DNA from: Pseudobacillus lumedeiriae
Lineage (GTDB): Bacteria; Bacillota; Bacilli; Bacillales; Domibacillaceae
Assembly: GCF_044891285.1 (NCBI RefSeq)
Contig: NZ_JAUIYO010000006.1
Location: forward strand, 119,373 to 183,372
Length of the DNA: 64,000 nucleotides
Direction of reading: 5' to 3'
The notes beneath the pieces were generated by a model. That model worked only from the letters and a program-made list of their open reading frames with translations. It was not told the origin of the DNA and made no database searches. The position numbers and the translations under genes are program-made. Positions 52,724 through 62,192 of the stretch are shown one piece after another. Each line of letters opens with the position of its first letter. Positions within the stretch are counted from its first letter, which is position 1.

Positions 52724-53325
52724 TTCTTCGTTCCCTCCACAACTGCTTTAGTTAACAGATTTTTAATAACTCTTGGATAAAGTGTGTGTTCAATTTTCTG
52801 AATTTTCTCCTGCAGAGATTCTCTTGTTTCATCCTCTGCGACCCGAACACTTTCCTGGTCGATGATTGGCCCGGTGTCCATTCCTTCATCAACAAAGTGG
52901 ACAGTCACTCCCGTAATCTTCACCCGGGCATTAAATGCTTGGCCAATCGCATCTTTTCCTGGAAACGCCGGCAGCAATGAAGGGTGAATATTGACGATTT
53001 TCCCGCCATACGCACGTAAAAGCGTCTCTCCGATTAAACGCATGTATCCGGCTAGAAAAATAAAGTCAACTCCGGCTTCCCGGAGTTTATCAACTATTTT
53101 TGTTTCAAATTCTACTTTCGATGAATAATCTTTGGCCCGGAAAGAAAACACCGGGATTTGAAGCTGCTCCGCCCGCTTGATCACATATGCATCCGGCTGA
53201 TCACAAACTAATATTGCAATATCGGCCGAAATATCCCCTCGTTGAATGGCTTCCGCAATCACTTGAAAATTACTTCCGCTGCCAGAAGCAAATAAAGCGA
53301 TGCGGCTTATTTTCCCCTTATTCAT
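52720..53325 (-). CDS. purN: Phosphoribosylglycinamide formyltransferase
   Basis: A 201-residue GAR transformylase that uses 10-formyl-THF. It shows ALFASGSGSNFQVIAEAI at the phosphate site, GYMRLIGETLLRAYGGKIVNIHPSLLPAFPG with the catalytic Asn-x-His, and VHFVDEGMDTGPII with the Asp. The start could be the ATG at 53325 or the GTG just before it at 53328; both overlap the purM stop codon. Confidence 0.95.
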   Translation of the reverse strand: MNKGKISRIALFASGSGSNFQVIAEAIQRGDISADIAILVCDQPDAYVIKRAEQLQIPVFSFRAKDYSSKVEFETKIVDKLREAGVDFIFLAGYMRLIGETLLRAYGGKIVNIHPSLLPAFPGKDAIGQAFNARVKITGVTVHFVDEGMDTGPIIDQESVRVAEDETRESLQEKIQKIEHTLYPRVIKNLLTKAVVEGTKK

Positions 53326-54350
53326 CACTTAAATTGAACTCCTTCTCCCGAGATAATGCGTCCAATTGTATAAGCTTTCTCCCCTGCTTGCGCAATTAAC
53401 TGTTTCGCCTTGTCTTCATTAGCGGCAGATACGATCATAACAAGTCCAATCCCCATGTTGAAAATGTTATACATTTCTTTAAACTCAAGCTCTCCGTATG
53501 TTTTTAACGCTTGGAAAACTTCTGGAATATCCCATGTTCCTTCTTTGATTTCTGCGCCTAATCCTTCAGGCAATGCACGTGGAATGTTTTCAATGAACCC
53601 GCCGCCCGTAATGTGGGCCATTCCTTTGATGTCCATTTCTTTCAGTACTTCAAGAACTGGTTTAACATAAATTTTAGTTGGTGTTAGCAGCACTTCGCCA
53701 AGCGGAGCTGACAATTCTTCAAGCTCTGCTTCTGGTGAAAGCTGATGGTTTTCAAAGAAGATTTTTCTAACGAGTGAAAATCCGTTGCTGTGCAATCCGC
53801 TCGATGGCAGTCCGATGATGACATCTCCGTCTTGGATATTTTCACCAGTAATCAACTTACTTTTCTCTGCGACTCCTGTTGTAAAGCCAGCAATATCGTA
53901 TTCACCATCGCTGTACATTCCAGGCATTTCGGCTGTCTCTCCGCCGATTAATGCGCAGCCCGCCTGTTCGCAGCCGTCAGCAACACCTTTTACAATTTGT
54001 TCGATCTTTTCAGGCAATGCTTGACCGCAAGCAATGTAATCAAGGAAATATAACGGTTCTGCTCCTTGAACAATAACGTCATTGACGCACATTGCTACAC
54101 AATCAATACCGATCGTATCATGACGGTCCATCATAAAAGCAAGCTTTAGCTTCGTACCTACTCCATCCGTACCTGATACTAATACAGGTTCTTTCACATT
54201 GACAGTAGATAAGTCAAACATACCTCCGAAACTGCCGAGCGCTCCCATCACGCCCGCGCGGTTTGTGCGCTTGACATGTTTTTTCATCCGCTCAACGGCT
54301 TCGTAACCTGCTTCAATATTTACTCCTGCCGCTTCATATGCCTTAGACAT
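53325..54350 (-). CDS. purM: Phosphoribosylformylglycinamidine cyclo-ligase (AIR synthetase)
   Basis: A 341-residue ATP-dependent enzyme that closes the imidazole ring (FGAM to AIR). Motifs are GVNIEAGYEAVERMK, GTDGVGTKLKLAF, CVNDVIVQGAEPLYFLDYIACG, LIGGETAEMPGMY and GGGFIENIPRALPEGLGAEI. It lies 49 bases after purF. Confidence 0.97.
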   Translation of the reverse strand: MSKAYEAAGVNIEAGYEAVERMKKHVKRTNRAGVMGALGSFGGMFDLSTVNVKEPVLVSGTDGVGTKLKLAFMMDRHDTIGIDCVAMCVNDVIVQGAEPLYFLDYIACGQALPEKIEQIVKGVADGCEQAGCALIGGETAEMPGMYSDGEYDIAGFTTGVAEKSKLITGENIQDGDVIIGLPSSGLHSNGFSLVRKIFFENHQLSPEAELEELSAPLGEVLLTPTKIYVKPVLEVLKEMDIKGMAHITGGGFIENIPRALPEGLGAEIKEGTWDIPEVFQALKTYGELEFKEMYNIFNMGIGLVMIVSAANEDKAKQLIAQAGEKAYTIGRIISGEGVQFK

Positions 54351-54399
54351 TTACATGCTCCCCCTTATTCACTCTTAAAAACAACTCACTTTTCCTTCA

Positions 54400-55821
54400 T
54401 TAGTACATTAATTCTTTATCGTGCGGGTGCACCGTCTCCGGATGGATTTCTGTTGGATAATCTCCTGTAAAGCAAGCAAGACATTGACCGCAATGACCGT
54501 TTTGCTTTTCGTGTCCAATCGCTTCAATCATTCCTTCAACGCTTAAAAATGTTAAGGAATCCGCTCCAATTAATTGTCTTAATTCTTCATCCGTATGAGA
54601 AGCTGAGATAAGCTCTGCCTTTGTAGACGTATCAATGCCGTAATAGCAAGGATTTTTAATCGGTGGTGAACTGATGCATACGTGTACTTCCGCCGCACCA
54701 GCATCTTTTAGCATTTTTACGATTCGTCTGCTTGTTGTACCGCGGACAATAGAATCATCAACCATGACTACCCGCTTGCCTTCTACGACACCGCGGACAG
54801 GTGATAATTTCATTTTTACACCTTGCTCGCGCAAAGATTGTGAAGGCTGGATAAATGTCCGGCCGATATAACGGTTTTTAATTAATCCCATTTCATAAGG
54901 AATACCGGATGCCTCCGCAAATCCAATGGCGGCTGAAATACTTGAATCTGGTACTCCTGTAACAACGTCTGCTTCAATATTTACTTCTTTAGCAAGCTGA
55001 ATACCAAGGCGCTTTCTCGCGCTATGGACGTTAATGCCATGAATATCGCTGTCCGGACGAGAAAAGTAGATGTATTCCATTGCACAGATCGCCTGTTTTG
55101 TCGCGAGGGCAAAACGTTCAGACTGCACTCCGTCTTTATTGATAATTAACAGTTCCCCCGGCTCCACGTCACGAATGAACTTCGCACCGATGAGATCAAA
55201 CGCACACGTTTCAGAAGCCACGCAAAATGAATCACCTAGCTGACCAAGTGACAGCGGGCGCAGTCCATTTGGATCAAGTGCTACCAACAGTTCATTTTCT
55301 GTCATGACAAGAAACGCATACGCCCCTTTTAGCATCGATAGAGCGTGTTTCATTTGATCTTTCATCGTACCAAATCCGCCGCGGCGAATTAAATGAGCCA
55401 ATACTTCTGTATCTGAAGTCGTTTGGAAAATACTCCCTTGCCCTTCAAGCTGGTGTCTTAATGATGTCGCATTAATTAGATTGCCGTTATGCGCGAGGGC
55501 TAGGCTGCCCGATTGTGAATGAAACAGCAGCGGCTGGACATTTTCATATCCGCCTCCTCCTGCTGTTGTATATCTCACATGACCAATGGCACCAAAACCA
55601 GGTAATTCCCGAACTTTTTCTTGATTAAATACTTCAGTTACGAGCCCTTCCCCTTTGATACCTCGGATTTTTTTGCCGTCTGTTACGACGATTCCGGCAC
55701 CTTCTTGGCCGCGGTGCTGTAAACTTTGCAGCCCATAATAAGTAATTTGCGCTGCATCTTCATGTCCCCATACGCCAAACACGCCACACTCTTCGTTTAA
55801 GCCTCTGATTTCAGCAAGCAT
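54400..55821 (-). CDS. purF: Amidophosphoribosyltransferase
   Basis: A 473-residue enzyme that commits PRPP to purine synthesis. An 11-residue propeptide (MLAEIRGLNEE) precedes the N-terminal nucleophile Cys of CGVFGVWGHEDA, as in B. subtilis, where it is cleaved off. The PRPP loop is RVVMVDDSIVRGTTSRRIV (about 345). The four cysteines of the regulatory [4Fe-4S] cluster fit CAMEYIYF, CYYGIDTS, GHCGQCLACF. Its start lies inside purL (25-base overlap). Confidence 0.97.
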   Translation of the reverse strand: MLAEIRGLNEECGVFGVWGHEDAAQITYYGLQSLQHRGQEGAGIVVTDGKKIRGIKGEGLVTEVFNQEKVRELPGFGAIGHVRYTTAGGGGYENVQPLLFHSQSGSLALAHNGNLINATSLRHQLEGQGSIFQTTSDTEVLAHLIRRGGFGTMKDQMKHALSMLKGAYAFLVMTENELLVALDPNGLRPLSLGQLGDSFCVASETCAFDLIGAKFIRDVEPGELLIINKDGVQSERFALATKQAICAMEYIYFSRPDSDIHGINVHSARKRLGIQLAKEVNIEADVVTGVPDSSISAAIGFAEASGIPYEMGLIKNRYIGRTFIQPSQSLREQGVKMKLSPVRGVVEGKRVVMVDDSIVRGTTSRRIVKMLKDAGAAEVHVCISSPPIKNPCYYGIDTSTKAELISASHTDEELRQLIGADSLTFLSVEGMIEAIGHEKQNGHCGQCLACFTGDYPTEIHPETVHPHDKELMY

Positions 55822-58031
55822 GGGATAGCTCCTTTCCAGGCCTGTTCTAGTTCACTGACCTCTGCTTCGATGATTGTTTCATTTTGTTGTTTAATCACTA
55901 GGTCCGCTGCTTCTGTTACTTCCCCAATTAACGCTGCTTCTGTCATAATCGCCTCAAATTCTGCTTGCTTTTCTTTGCTGACAGTAACGATGAAACGGGA
56001 CTGTGTTTCACTGAATAGAGCTGCTGTTTTCTCAATGTTTTCAGCCAGTGCTACATTTGCTCCAAGGCCTGTGCCGAAAGCTTTTTCTGCAAGAGCGACC
56101 GCAAATCCGCCTTCAGCGACATCATGTGCTGACTGCACTGTACCTGCTTGAATCGCTTTTAGCAACGATGCTTGTCTGCTTTGTTCTACTGCTAAATCAA
56201 GATCTGGCGATTTTCCGAAGATTTTCCCGCCATTTTGCAGCTTTTGCAATTCGCTTCCGCCAAATTCAGCTGCTGTTTCTCCAATGATGTAAACAAGATC
56301 GCCTGCTTGTTTAAAGCTTTGCGTTGTAATGTGAGCGATATCTTTAATTAACCCGACCATTCCAACAACTGGTGTCGGGTACACAGCTGTTCCATTTGTT
56401 TCGTTGTACAGAGAAACGTTTCCGCCGATAACAGGCGTGCTCAGTACTCGACATGCTTCACTCATCCCGTCCGTTGCTTTTTCAAGCTGCCAGAAGATTT
56501 CTGGTTTTTCTGGACTTCCGAAGTTCAAGCAATCTGTAATAGCAAGCGGCTCTCCACCCGAACAAACGACATTACGTGCTGCTTCCGCTACAGCAATTTT
56601 CCCGCCTGTTTCAGGGTCAAGATATAAGTAGCGGGAGTTACAGTCTGTTGTCATTGCCAACGCTTTATTCGTTCCGCGTACACGGATCACCGCAGCATCA
56701 GAACCTGGTGCAACGACTGTGTTTGTCCGTACTTGGTAATCATATTGTCCATAAACCCACTCTTTGCTCGCAATAGTCGGCTGAGAAAGAAGTTGAATGA
56801 ACGTCTCTTTAAAGTTGTCTACTTGAGGTGTTTCAAGCTCCATCGCTTGATACTCACGGTAGTAAGCTGGTTCTTGTGACGGCTTATGATATACTGGTGC
56901 GTCTTCTGCAAGGGCATCGGCAGGTACTTCTGCGACTACTTCACCTTTATGAAGAAGACGAAGCATGCCGTCATCTGTTACGCGGCCGACCGTCGCTGCT
57001 TCAAGGCCATATTTTGCGAAAAGGTCTTCGATTTCTTTTTCACGGCCTTTTTTAATAACGATCAGCATCCGCTCTTGTGATTCTGAAAGCATCATTTCAT
57101 AAGGCGTCATACCTGTTTCACGCTGCGGTACGAAATCAAGGTCCATTTCAATACCTGAACCTGCTTTACTTGCCATTTCAGCTGAAGAACTTGTTAGTCC
57201 GGCCGCTCCCATATCTTGAATACCAACAAGCGCGTCATTTTTTACAAGTTCAAGACAAGCTTCAAGAAGCAGCTTTTCCATGAATGGATCGCCTACTTGA
57301 ACAGCTGGGCGTTTTTCTTCTGATTCTTCACTTAATTCTTCTGAAGCAAAAGTTGCACCATGAATTCCGTCACGGCCTGTTTTTGCACCGACATACATAA
57401 CCGTATTGCCGACACCTTTTGCTTGGCCTTTTTGAATATCTTTATGATCGATTAATCCAACACACATCGCGTTAACAAGTGGGTTGCCCTCATACGTAGG
57501 GTCAAACTGAACTTCTCCTCCCACTGTCGGGATACCGATACAGTTACCGTAGCCTGCAATTCCTGCTACTACTTCTTCAAATAAATATTTCACACGGCTG
57601 GATTCAAGCTCACCAAAGCGCAATGAATTTAACATCGCAACTGGACGGGCACCCATGGAGAAAACGTCACGGATAATCCCCCCAACACCTGTTGCTGCTC
57701 CTTGGTATGGTTCAATAGCCGATGGATGGTTATGGCTTTCGATTTTAAATACAACTGCCTGCTCATCACCAATATCTACAATTCCCGCGCCCTCTCCAGG
57801 ACCCTGAAGAACACGTTCGCCTGTTACTGGGAATTTACGAAGTACGGGCTTTGAGTTTTTATAACTGCAGTGTTCAGACCACATAACAGAAAAAAGACCT
57901 GTTTCCGTGTAGTTTGGCGTCCGTCCTAGAATTCCCTCCGCTTTGGCGAACTCCTCATCCGTCATGCCCATTTCACGGTAAATTTTCTTTTCTTTAATTT
58001 GCTCTGTACTAGGCTCAAGCATTAACGACAT
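55797..58031 (-). CDS. purL: Phosphoribosylformylglycinamidine synthase, large subunit
   Basis: A 744-residue small-type PurL that works with PurS and PurQ to turn FGAR into FGAM. Motifs are FSVMWSEHCSYKNSKPVL, KIESHNHPSAIEPYQGAATGVGGIIRD, DMGAAGLTSSSAEMA, DCLNFGSPEKPEIFWQ, TPVIGGNVSLYNET and VAEGGFAVALAE. The start MSLMLEPS matches B. subtilis. It overlaps both purQ and purF. Confidence 0.97.
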   Translation of the reverse strand: MSLMLEPSTEQIKEKKIYREMGMTDEEFAKAEGILGRTPNYTETGLFSVMWSEHCSYKNSKPVLRKFPVTGERVLQGPGEGAGIVDIGDEQAVVFKIESHNHPSAIEPYQGAATGVGGIIRDVFSMGARPVAMLNSLRFGELESSRVKYLFEEVVAGIAGYGNCIGIPTVGGEVQFDPTYEGNPLVNAMCVGLIDHKDIQKGQAKGVGNTVMYVGAKTGRDGIHGATFASEELSEESEEKRPAVQVGDPFMEKLLLEACLELVKNDALVGIQDMGAAGLTSSSAEMASKAGSGIEMDLDFVPQRETGMTPYEMMLSESQERMLIVIKKGREKEIEDLFAKYGLEAATVGRVTDDGMLRLLHKGEVVAEVPADALAEDAPVYHKPSQEPAYYREYQAMELETPQVDNFKETFIQLLSQPTIASKEWVYGQYDYQVRTNTVVAPGSDAAVIRVRGTNKALAMTTDCNSRYLYLDPETGGKIAVAEAARNVVCSGGEPLAITDCLNFGSPEKPEIFWQLEKATDGMSEACRVLSTPVIGGNVSLYNETNGTAVYPTPVVGMVGLIKDIAHITTQSFKQAGDLVYIIGETAAEFGGSELQKLQNGGKIFGKSPDLDLAVEQSRQASLLKAIQAGTVQSAHDVAEGGFAVALAEKAFGTGLGANVALAENIEKTAALFSETQSRFIVTVSKEKQAEFEAIMTEAALIGEVTEAADLVIKQQNETIIEAEVSELEQAWKGAIPCLLKSEA

Positions 58032-58698
58032 GAGATTCCCTCCATTGTTTCACAATTGATTGAAATAATTTTAATCCGTCTGCACTTCCAAGAAGTTCAT
58101 CCACTGCCCGCTCTGGATGAGGCATCATTCCAAGAACATTGCCTTTCTCATTCACAATGCCAGCAATATCCTGCAGGCTGCCGTTAAAGTTGTTTGTATA
58201 AGTAAAGACAATTTGATTATTAGATTGAAGCGCCTCTAATGTTGCTTCATCACAGTAATAGTTTCCTTCCCCATGGGCAACAGGAACGGTAATTGTTTCT
58301 CCTTTTTCATATAGAGAAGAGAACATTGTTTCATTATTTTCTACTTGCAGCTGTGTAGGAGCGCAAACAAATTTTAAATCTTTGTTGCGAAGCATCGCTC
58401 CTGGAAGCAAACCAGACTCTAACAAAATTTGGAAACCGTTACACACACCAAGAACTGGCTTTCCTGCTTCTGCTGCTTTTTTCACTTCGTTCATTACCTT
58501 TGATAAGTGAGCGATGGCTCCTGAACGAAGGTAATCTCCGTAGGAAAAGCCGCCCGGAAGTAAAATGCCGTCGTAGCTGCTTAAATCATCCGCATCATGC
58601 CAGACGTACTCTACTTCTTCACCTAGTTCGTCTTTTACAGCATGGAACATATCAACGTCACAATTGGAGCCTGGGAACACGATTACTGCGAATTTCAC
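58015..58698 (-). CDS. purQ: Phosphoribosylformylglycinamidine synthase, glutaminase subunit
   Basis: A 227-residue class I glutamine amidotransferase. The triad is visible: nucleophilic Cys in KPVLGVCNGFQILLESGLLPGA (about 86) and His-x-Glu in GMMPHPERAVDELLGS (about 194-196). FPGSNCDVDMFHAV is the usual N-terminal pattern. It feeds ammonia to PurL. It overlaps purS by four bases and purL by 17. Confidence 0.97.
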   Translation of the reverse strand: MKFAVIVFPGSNCDVDMFHAVKDELGEEVEYVWHDADDLSSYDGILLPGGFSYGDYLRSGAIAHLSKVMNEVKKAAEAGKPVLGVCNGFQILLESGLLPGAMLRNKDLKFVCAPTQLQVENNETMFSSLYEKGETITVPVAHGEGNYYCDEATLEALQSNNQIVFTYTNNFNGSLQDIAGIVNEKGNVLGMMPHPERAVDELLGSADGLKLFQSIVKQWRESHVVNA

Positions 58699-58949
58699 TG
58701 TTCAACACTCTCCTCAATTTCATATCGGTAATCTTCAATGACTGGGTTCGATAATAGCTTTTCACATACTTCTTGTACTGTTTTTTCTACTTCTTGATGA
58801 TCTCCATCAATCGCTAACTCCATATATTTGCCGATGCGTACATCTTGTACACCTTCATATCCGAGGTTTGTTAATGACTGTTGAACAGCTTTCCCTTGTG
58901 GATCTAATACACTTTCTCTTAACGTAACGAATACCTTTACTTTATACAT
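58695..58949 (-). CDS. purS: Phosphoribosylformylglycinamidine synthase subunit PurS
   Basis: An 84-residue protein that bridges PurQ and PurL in the FGAM synthase complex. It shows YKVKVFVTLRESVLDPQGKAVQQSLTNLGYEGVQDVRIGKYMEL and ends with CEKLLSNPVIEDYRYEIEE. It overlaps purC by eight bases. Confidence 0.96.
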   Translation of the reverse strand: MYKVKVFVTLRESVLDPQGKAVQQSLTNLGYEGVQDVRIGKYMELAIDGDHQEVEKTVQEVCEKLLSNPVIEDYRYEIEESVEQ

Positions 58950-59661
58950 GCTGATTTCCCCCTAATCTATTTAGTACCTCTTTATATGCCCCTATCAAAT
59001 CGCCTAAATCACGGCGGAATATATCTTTATCCAATTTACGGTTCGTTTTCTTGTCCCAAAGACGGCAAGTGTCCGGCGAGATTTCATCAGCGAGCAAAAT
59101 AGCTCCATGCTTATCTTTTCCGAACTCGACTTTAAAATCGATTAAATCAATTTCCATATTTGCGAACAAGGATAGAAGTGCTTCGTTAATTGCTAAAGCC
59201 TGCTTCTTCATTTCAGCTACTTCCTCTTTAGAAGCGACTTTCAACATTTGAATATGATCTTCAGTAAGGAGAGGATCACCAAGTTCATCATCCTTAAAAT
59301 AGAATTCAACGATTGGCTGATCAAATGCTTCTCCTTCTTCAAATCCAAAACGTTTAGCTAGGCTTCCAGCCGCGGCATTTCTTGTCACGACTTCCAGCGG
59401 AATAATACTCACATGTTTAACGAGCTGCTCATGATCGGAAATCTGCTCGATAAAGTGTGACGGAATGTTGAGCTCTTTAAGCTTTAAAAAGATAAGACTG
59501 CTGATTTCATTGTTTAGTCTTCCTTTACCTTCCAGCTGCGCTTTCTTCTCTCCGTTAAAAGCAGTAGCTGAGTCTTTATAGGAGACTAAAATAACATCTT
59601 CTTGATCGGTTGCGTAAATCTGTTTCGCTTTCCCCTCATAAAGCAATGAGCCCTTTTCCAA
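58942..59661 (-). CDS. purC: Phosphoribosylaminoimidazole-succinocarboxamide synthase
   Basis: A 239-residue SAICAR synthetase that joins CAIR and aspartate with ATP. It has LLYEGKAKQIYATDQ, VSYKDSATAFNGEKK, VVTRNAAAGSLAKRFG, LIDFKVEFG and LADEISPDTCRLWDKKT. It lies 77 bases after purB, with a stem-loop between. Confidence 0.97.
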   Translation of the reverse strand: MEKGSLLYEGKAKQIYATDQEDVILVSYKDSATAFNGEKKAQLEGKGRLNNEISSLIFLKLKELNIPSHFIEQISDHEQLVKHVSIIPLEVVTRNAAAGSLAKRFGFEEGEAFDQPIVEFYFKDDELGDPLLTEDHIQMLKVASKEEVAEMKKQALAINEALLSLFANMEIDLIDFKVEFGKDKHGAILLADEISPDTCRLWDKKTNRKLDKDIFRRDLGDLIGAYKEVLNRLGGNQHV

Positions 59662-59703
59662 TGTAATTCCCCCTGTAGAAATAATGGCAATCTTCAGTCA
59701 TCC

Positions 59704-59737
59704 ATGCAAATACCCGTCATACAACGGGTATTTGCAT
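59704..59737 (-). other. Intercistronic stem-loop between purB and purC
   Basis: A perfect 13-bp stem (59704-59716 with 59725-59737) starts one base past the purB stop codon. On the operon strand no T-run follows (GGATGAC), so it is not a standard terminator. It could be an RNA-processing or stability element. Confidence 0.5.
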
Positions 59738-59738
59738 T

Positions 59739-61040
59739 TTATTCATCATTCAGTCCAAGACGAGTAAAGATCGTATCTACGTGCTGTAAGTGATAATTGT
59801 AATCGAAGCAGTCAGCAATTTCTGCAGCTGTTAATTTCGCTGTGATCTGTTCATCGGCTTCAATCAGCCCGCGGAATGGCACTTGTTTCTCCCATGCCTC
59901 CATCGCTTTAGGCTGAACAGTGTCATAAGCCGCTTCACGCGCCATGCCTTTATCGATCAAAGCAAGGAGCACACGCTGTGAATAAATCAACCCTAGCGTC
60001 CGATCCATGTTGCGTTTCATGTTCTCAGGAAAGACGGTTAAGTTTTTGACGATGTTGCCGAAACGATTCAACATATAGTTCAAAGCGATCGTTGCATCTG
60101 GCAAAATAATACGCTCTGCCGAAGAATGGGAGATATCCCGTTCATGCCATAAAGGAACATTTTCATAAGCCGTTAACATATGTCCGCGGATCACACGGGC
60201 AAGCCCTGTCATGTTTTCTGAACCGATGGGATTACGTTTATGCGGCATGGCAGAAGATCCTTTTTGTCCTTTTGCAAAGAACTCTTCCACTTCTCGTGTT
60301 TCACTCTTTTGCAAACCGCGAATTTCGACAGCAAATTTCTCGATGGAGGCCGCAATTAAAGCGATCGTGCTCATGTAATGAGCATGACGGTCACGCTGCA
60401 GCGTTTGTGTAGAAATGGGTGCCGGCTTCGTTCCAAGCTGTTTACATACATACTCTTCTACAAATGGGTCAATGTTCGCGTACGTACCGACCGCTCCAGA
60501 GATTTTACCGTATTCTACTCCATCAGCCGCCTGATTAAAGCGTTCTAGGTTTCTTTTCATTTCCTCATGCCAAAGAGCCATCTTTAAACCGAATGTAGTC
60601 GGTTCTGCATGAACGCCATGTGTCCTTCCCATCATGACCGTATATTTATGTTCTTTTGCTTTTTCTTGAAGAATTCCAACAAAGTTTTCCAAATCATTTC
60701 TTAAGATCGTATTTGCCTGTTTTAACAAATAAGATAAGGCTGTATCTACTACATCTGTAGAAGTGAGTCCATAATGGACCCATTTCCGTTCTTCTCCAAG
60801 AGATTCGGATACTGCACGTGTAAAGGCAACAACATCATGCCGTGTTTCTTCTTCAATTTCTTTAATACGGTTCACATCAAAAGATGCTCGTTCACGAATT
60901 TTTTTGACGTCTTCTTTTGGGATTTCACCTAATTCTGCCCACGCTTCACAAGCAAGTATTTCTACTTCCAGCCAAGCTTTATAACGGTTTTCTTCTGTCC
61001 AGATGGCTCCCATTTCCGGGCGCGTATAACGTTCAATCAT
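59739..61040 (-). CDS. purB: Adenylosuccinate lyase
   Basis: A 433-residue fumarase-superfamily enzyme that cleaves SAICAR and adenylosuccinate. Motifs are GRTHGVHAEPTTFGLKMALW (catalytic His), SSAMPHKRNPIGSENMTGLARV with the flexible serine loop (about 265), and HERDISHSSAERI. The start IERYTRPEMGAIW is as usual. It lies 15 bases after purK. Confidence 0.97.
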   Translation of the reverse strand: MIERYTRPEMGAIWTEENRYKAWLEVEILACEAWAELGEIPKEDVKKIRERASFDVNRIKEIEEETRHDVVAFTRAVSESLGEERKWVHYGLTSTDVVDTALSYLLKQANTILRNDLENFVGILQEKAKEHKYTVMMGRTHGVHAEPTTFGLKMALWHEEMKRNLERFNQAADGVEYGKISGAVGTYANIDPFVEEYVCKQLGTKPAPISTQTLQRDRHAHYMSTIALIAASIEKFAVEIRGLQKSETREVEEFFAKGQKGSSAMPHKRNPIGSENMTGLARVIRGHMLTAYENVPLWHERDISHSSAERIILPDATIALNYMLNRFGNIVKNLTVFPENMKRNMDRTLGLIYSQRVLLALIDKGMAREAAYDTVQPKAMEAWEKQVPFRGLIEADEQITAKLTAAEIADCFDYNYHLQHVDTIFTRLGLNDE

Positions 61041-61055
61041 GTCTTTTTCCTCCGA

Positions 61056-62192
61056 TCAGTTTCCGTCGCTGTTCCAGATTCCGCTTGCTTCTACCTCTTC
61101 AAGTGTGGCATTCATTTCGTTTGTCAAAATGGTTATGTGTCCCATTTTTCTTTTAACTTTTGCTTCAGCTTTTCCGTACAAATGAACAGACCATTCCGGA
61201 TGATCAGCCAGCCCTGCCATAATACCTTCCATATGCTCACCTAGAATATTAACCATAAGTGCCGGTTTCAACAGTTCTGGTGTTTGCAGCGGCCAGTTGC
61301 AAATAGCGCGGATGTGCTGGCCAAATTGGGAAATGTCGCATGCTTCAATGGTATAATGCCCTGAATTATGAGGTCTAGGTGCCAGTTCATTAATGTAAAT
61401 CTCCCCATCTTTGCCAACAAACATCTCTACAGCCAGTGTACCAACAAGTTCAAGCGCTTCTGCAATTTTTTCTGCTGCTTTTACCGCTTCCTCTTTTACA
61501 TGATCCGATACCCTTGCCGGTACAATCGTTTCATGGAGAATGTTTTCTCTATGTATATTTTCTCCGACTGGAAAGTAAGTTGTTTCCCCTTGAAGGTTGC
61601 GGTTCACAATGACCGAAATTTCCCTTTCAAAAGAAATCCATTTTTCCAAAACGCATACACCGTTCTTTAAAAGCTGAGCCGCCTCTTCAATTTGCGATGC
61701 CTCTTTGATGACGAATTGTCCTTTGCCATCGTAACCGCCCCGTGCTGTTTTTAGGACAGAAGGATATCCGAGCTGAGCGATTGCATCATAAATCTCTCCA
61801 GCTTCAGTAATCACCGCGTAAGGAGCTACTGGAACACCCGCATTGGCAATTGCTTCTTTTTCTGCTACACGGTTTTGCGTAACTTTGATCAGCTCTGCTC
61901 CCTGCGGAATAAATGCGATTTCCTGCAGTTTCTTTAAGCCGTCGTAATCTATATTTTCAAATTCATAAGTAATCACATCACTGACTTCAGCAAGCTTATT
62001 CAGTGCTGCTTGATCATCGTAAGAAGCATTGATTTCAATATCAGCTACCTGCCCGCATGGAGAGTTTTCTCCTGGTTCGAGAACAGCAATTTTGAATCCC
62101 GCTGCCTTTGCGGCAAGCGCCATCATCCGGCCAAGCTGTCCGCCGCCAATAATCCCAATTGTTTGACCTGGTTTAATCATTTGTCTAGACAA
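61056..62192 (-). CDS. purK: N5-carboxyaminoimidazole ribonucleotide synthase
   Basis: A 378-residue ATP-grasp enzyme that carboxylates AIR to N5-CAIR. It shows TIGIIGGGQLGRMMALAAKAAGFKIAVLEP, VLKTARGGYDGKGQFVI, ISFEREISVIVNRN and YINELAPRPHNSGHYTIEA. I chose the TTG at 62192, which gives MSRQMIKPG and matches the TTG-started MSKQIIYPG of B. subtilis; it overlaps purE by eight bases. The longer frame starts at 62246 inside purE. Confidence 0.95.
   Translation of the reverse strand: MSRQMIKPGQTIGIIGGGQLGRMMALAAKAAGFKIAVLEPGENSPCGQVADIEINASYDDQAALNKLAEVSDVITYEFENIDYDGLKKLQEIAFIPQGAELIKVTQNRVAEKEAIANAGVPVAPYAVITEAGEIYDAIAQLGYPSVLKTARGGYDGKGQFVIKEASQIEEAAQLLKNGVCVLEKWISFEREISVIVNRNLQGETTYFPVGENIHRENILHETIVPARVSDHVKEEAVKAAEKIAEALELVGTLAVEMFVGKDGEIYINELAPRPHNSGHYTIEACDISQFGQHIRAICNWPLQTPELLKPALMVNILGEHMEGIMAGLADHPEWSVHLYGKAEAKVKRKMGHITILTNEMNATLEEVEASGIWNSDGN

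Noticed and set aside
59704..59737. Hairpin after purB as an operon-ending terminator
   Set aside because: There is no T-run on the operon strand, and purC onwards have no promoter of their own that I can see.
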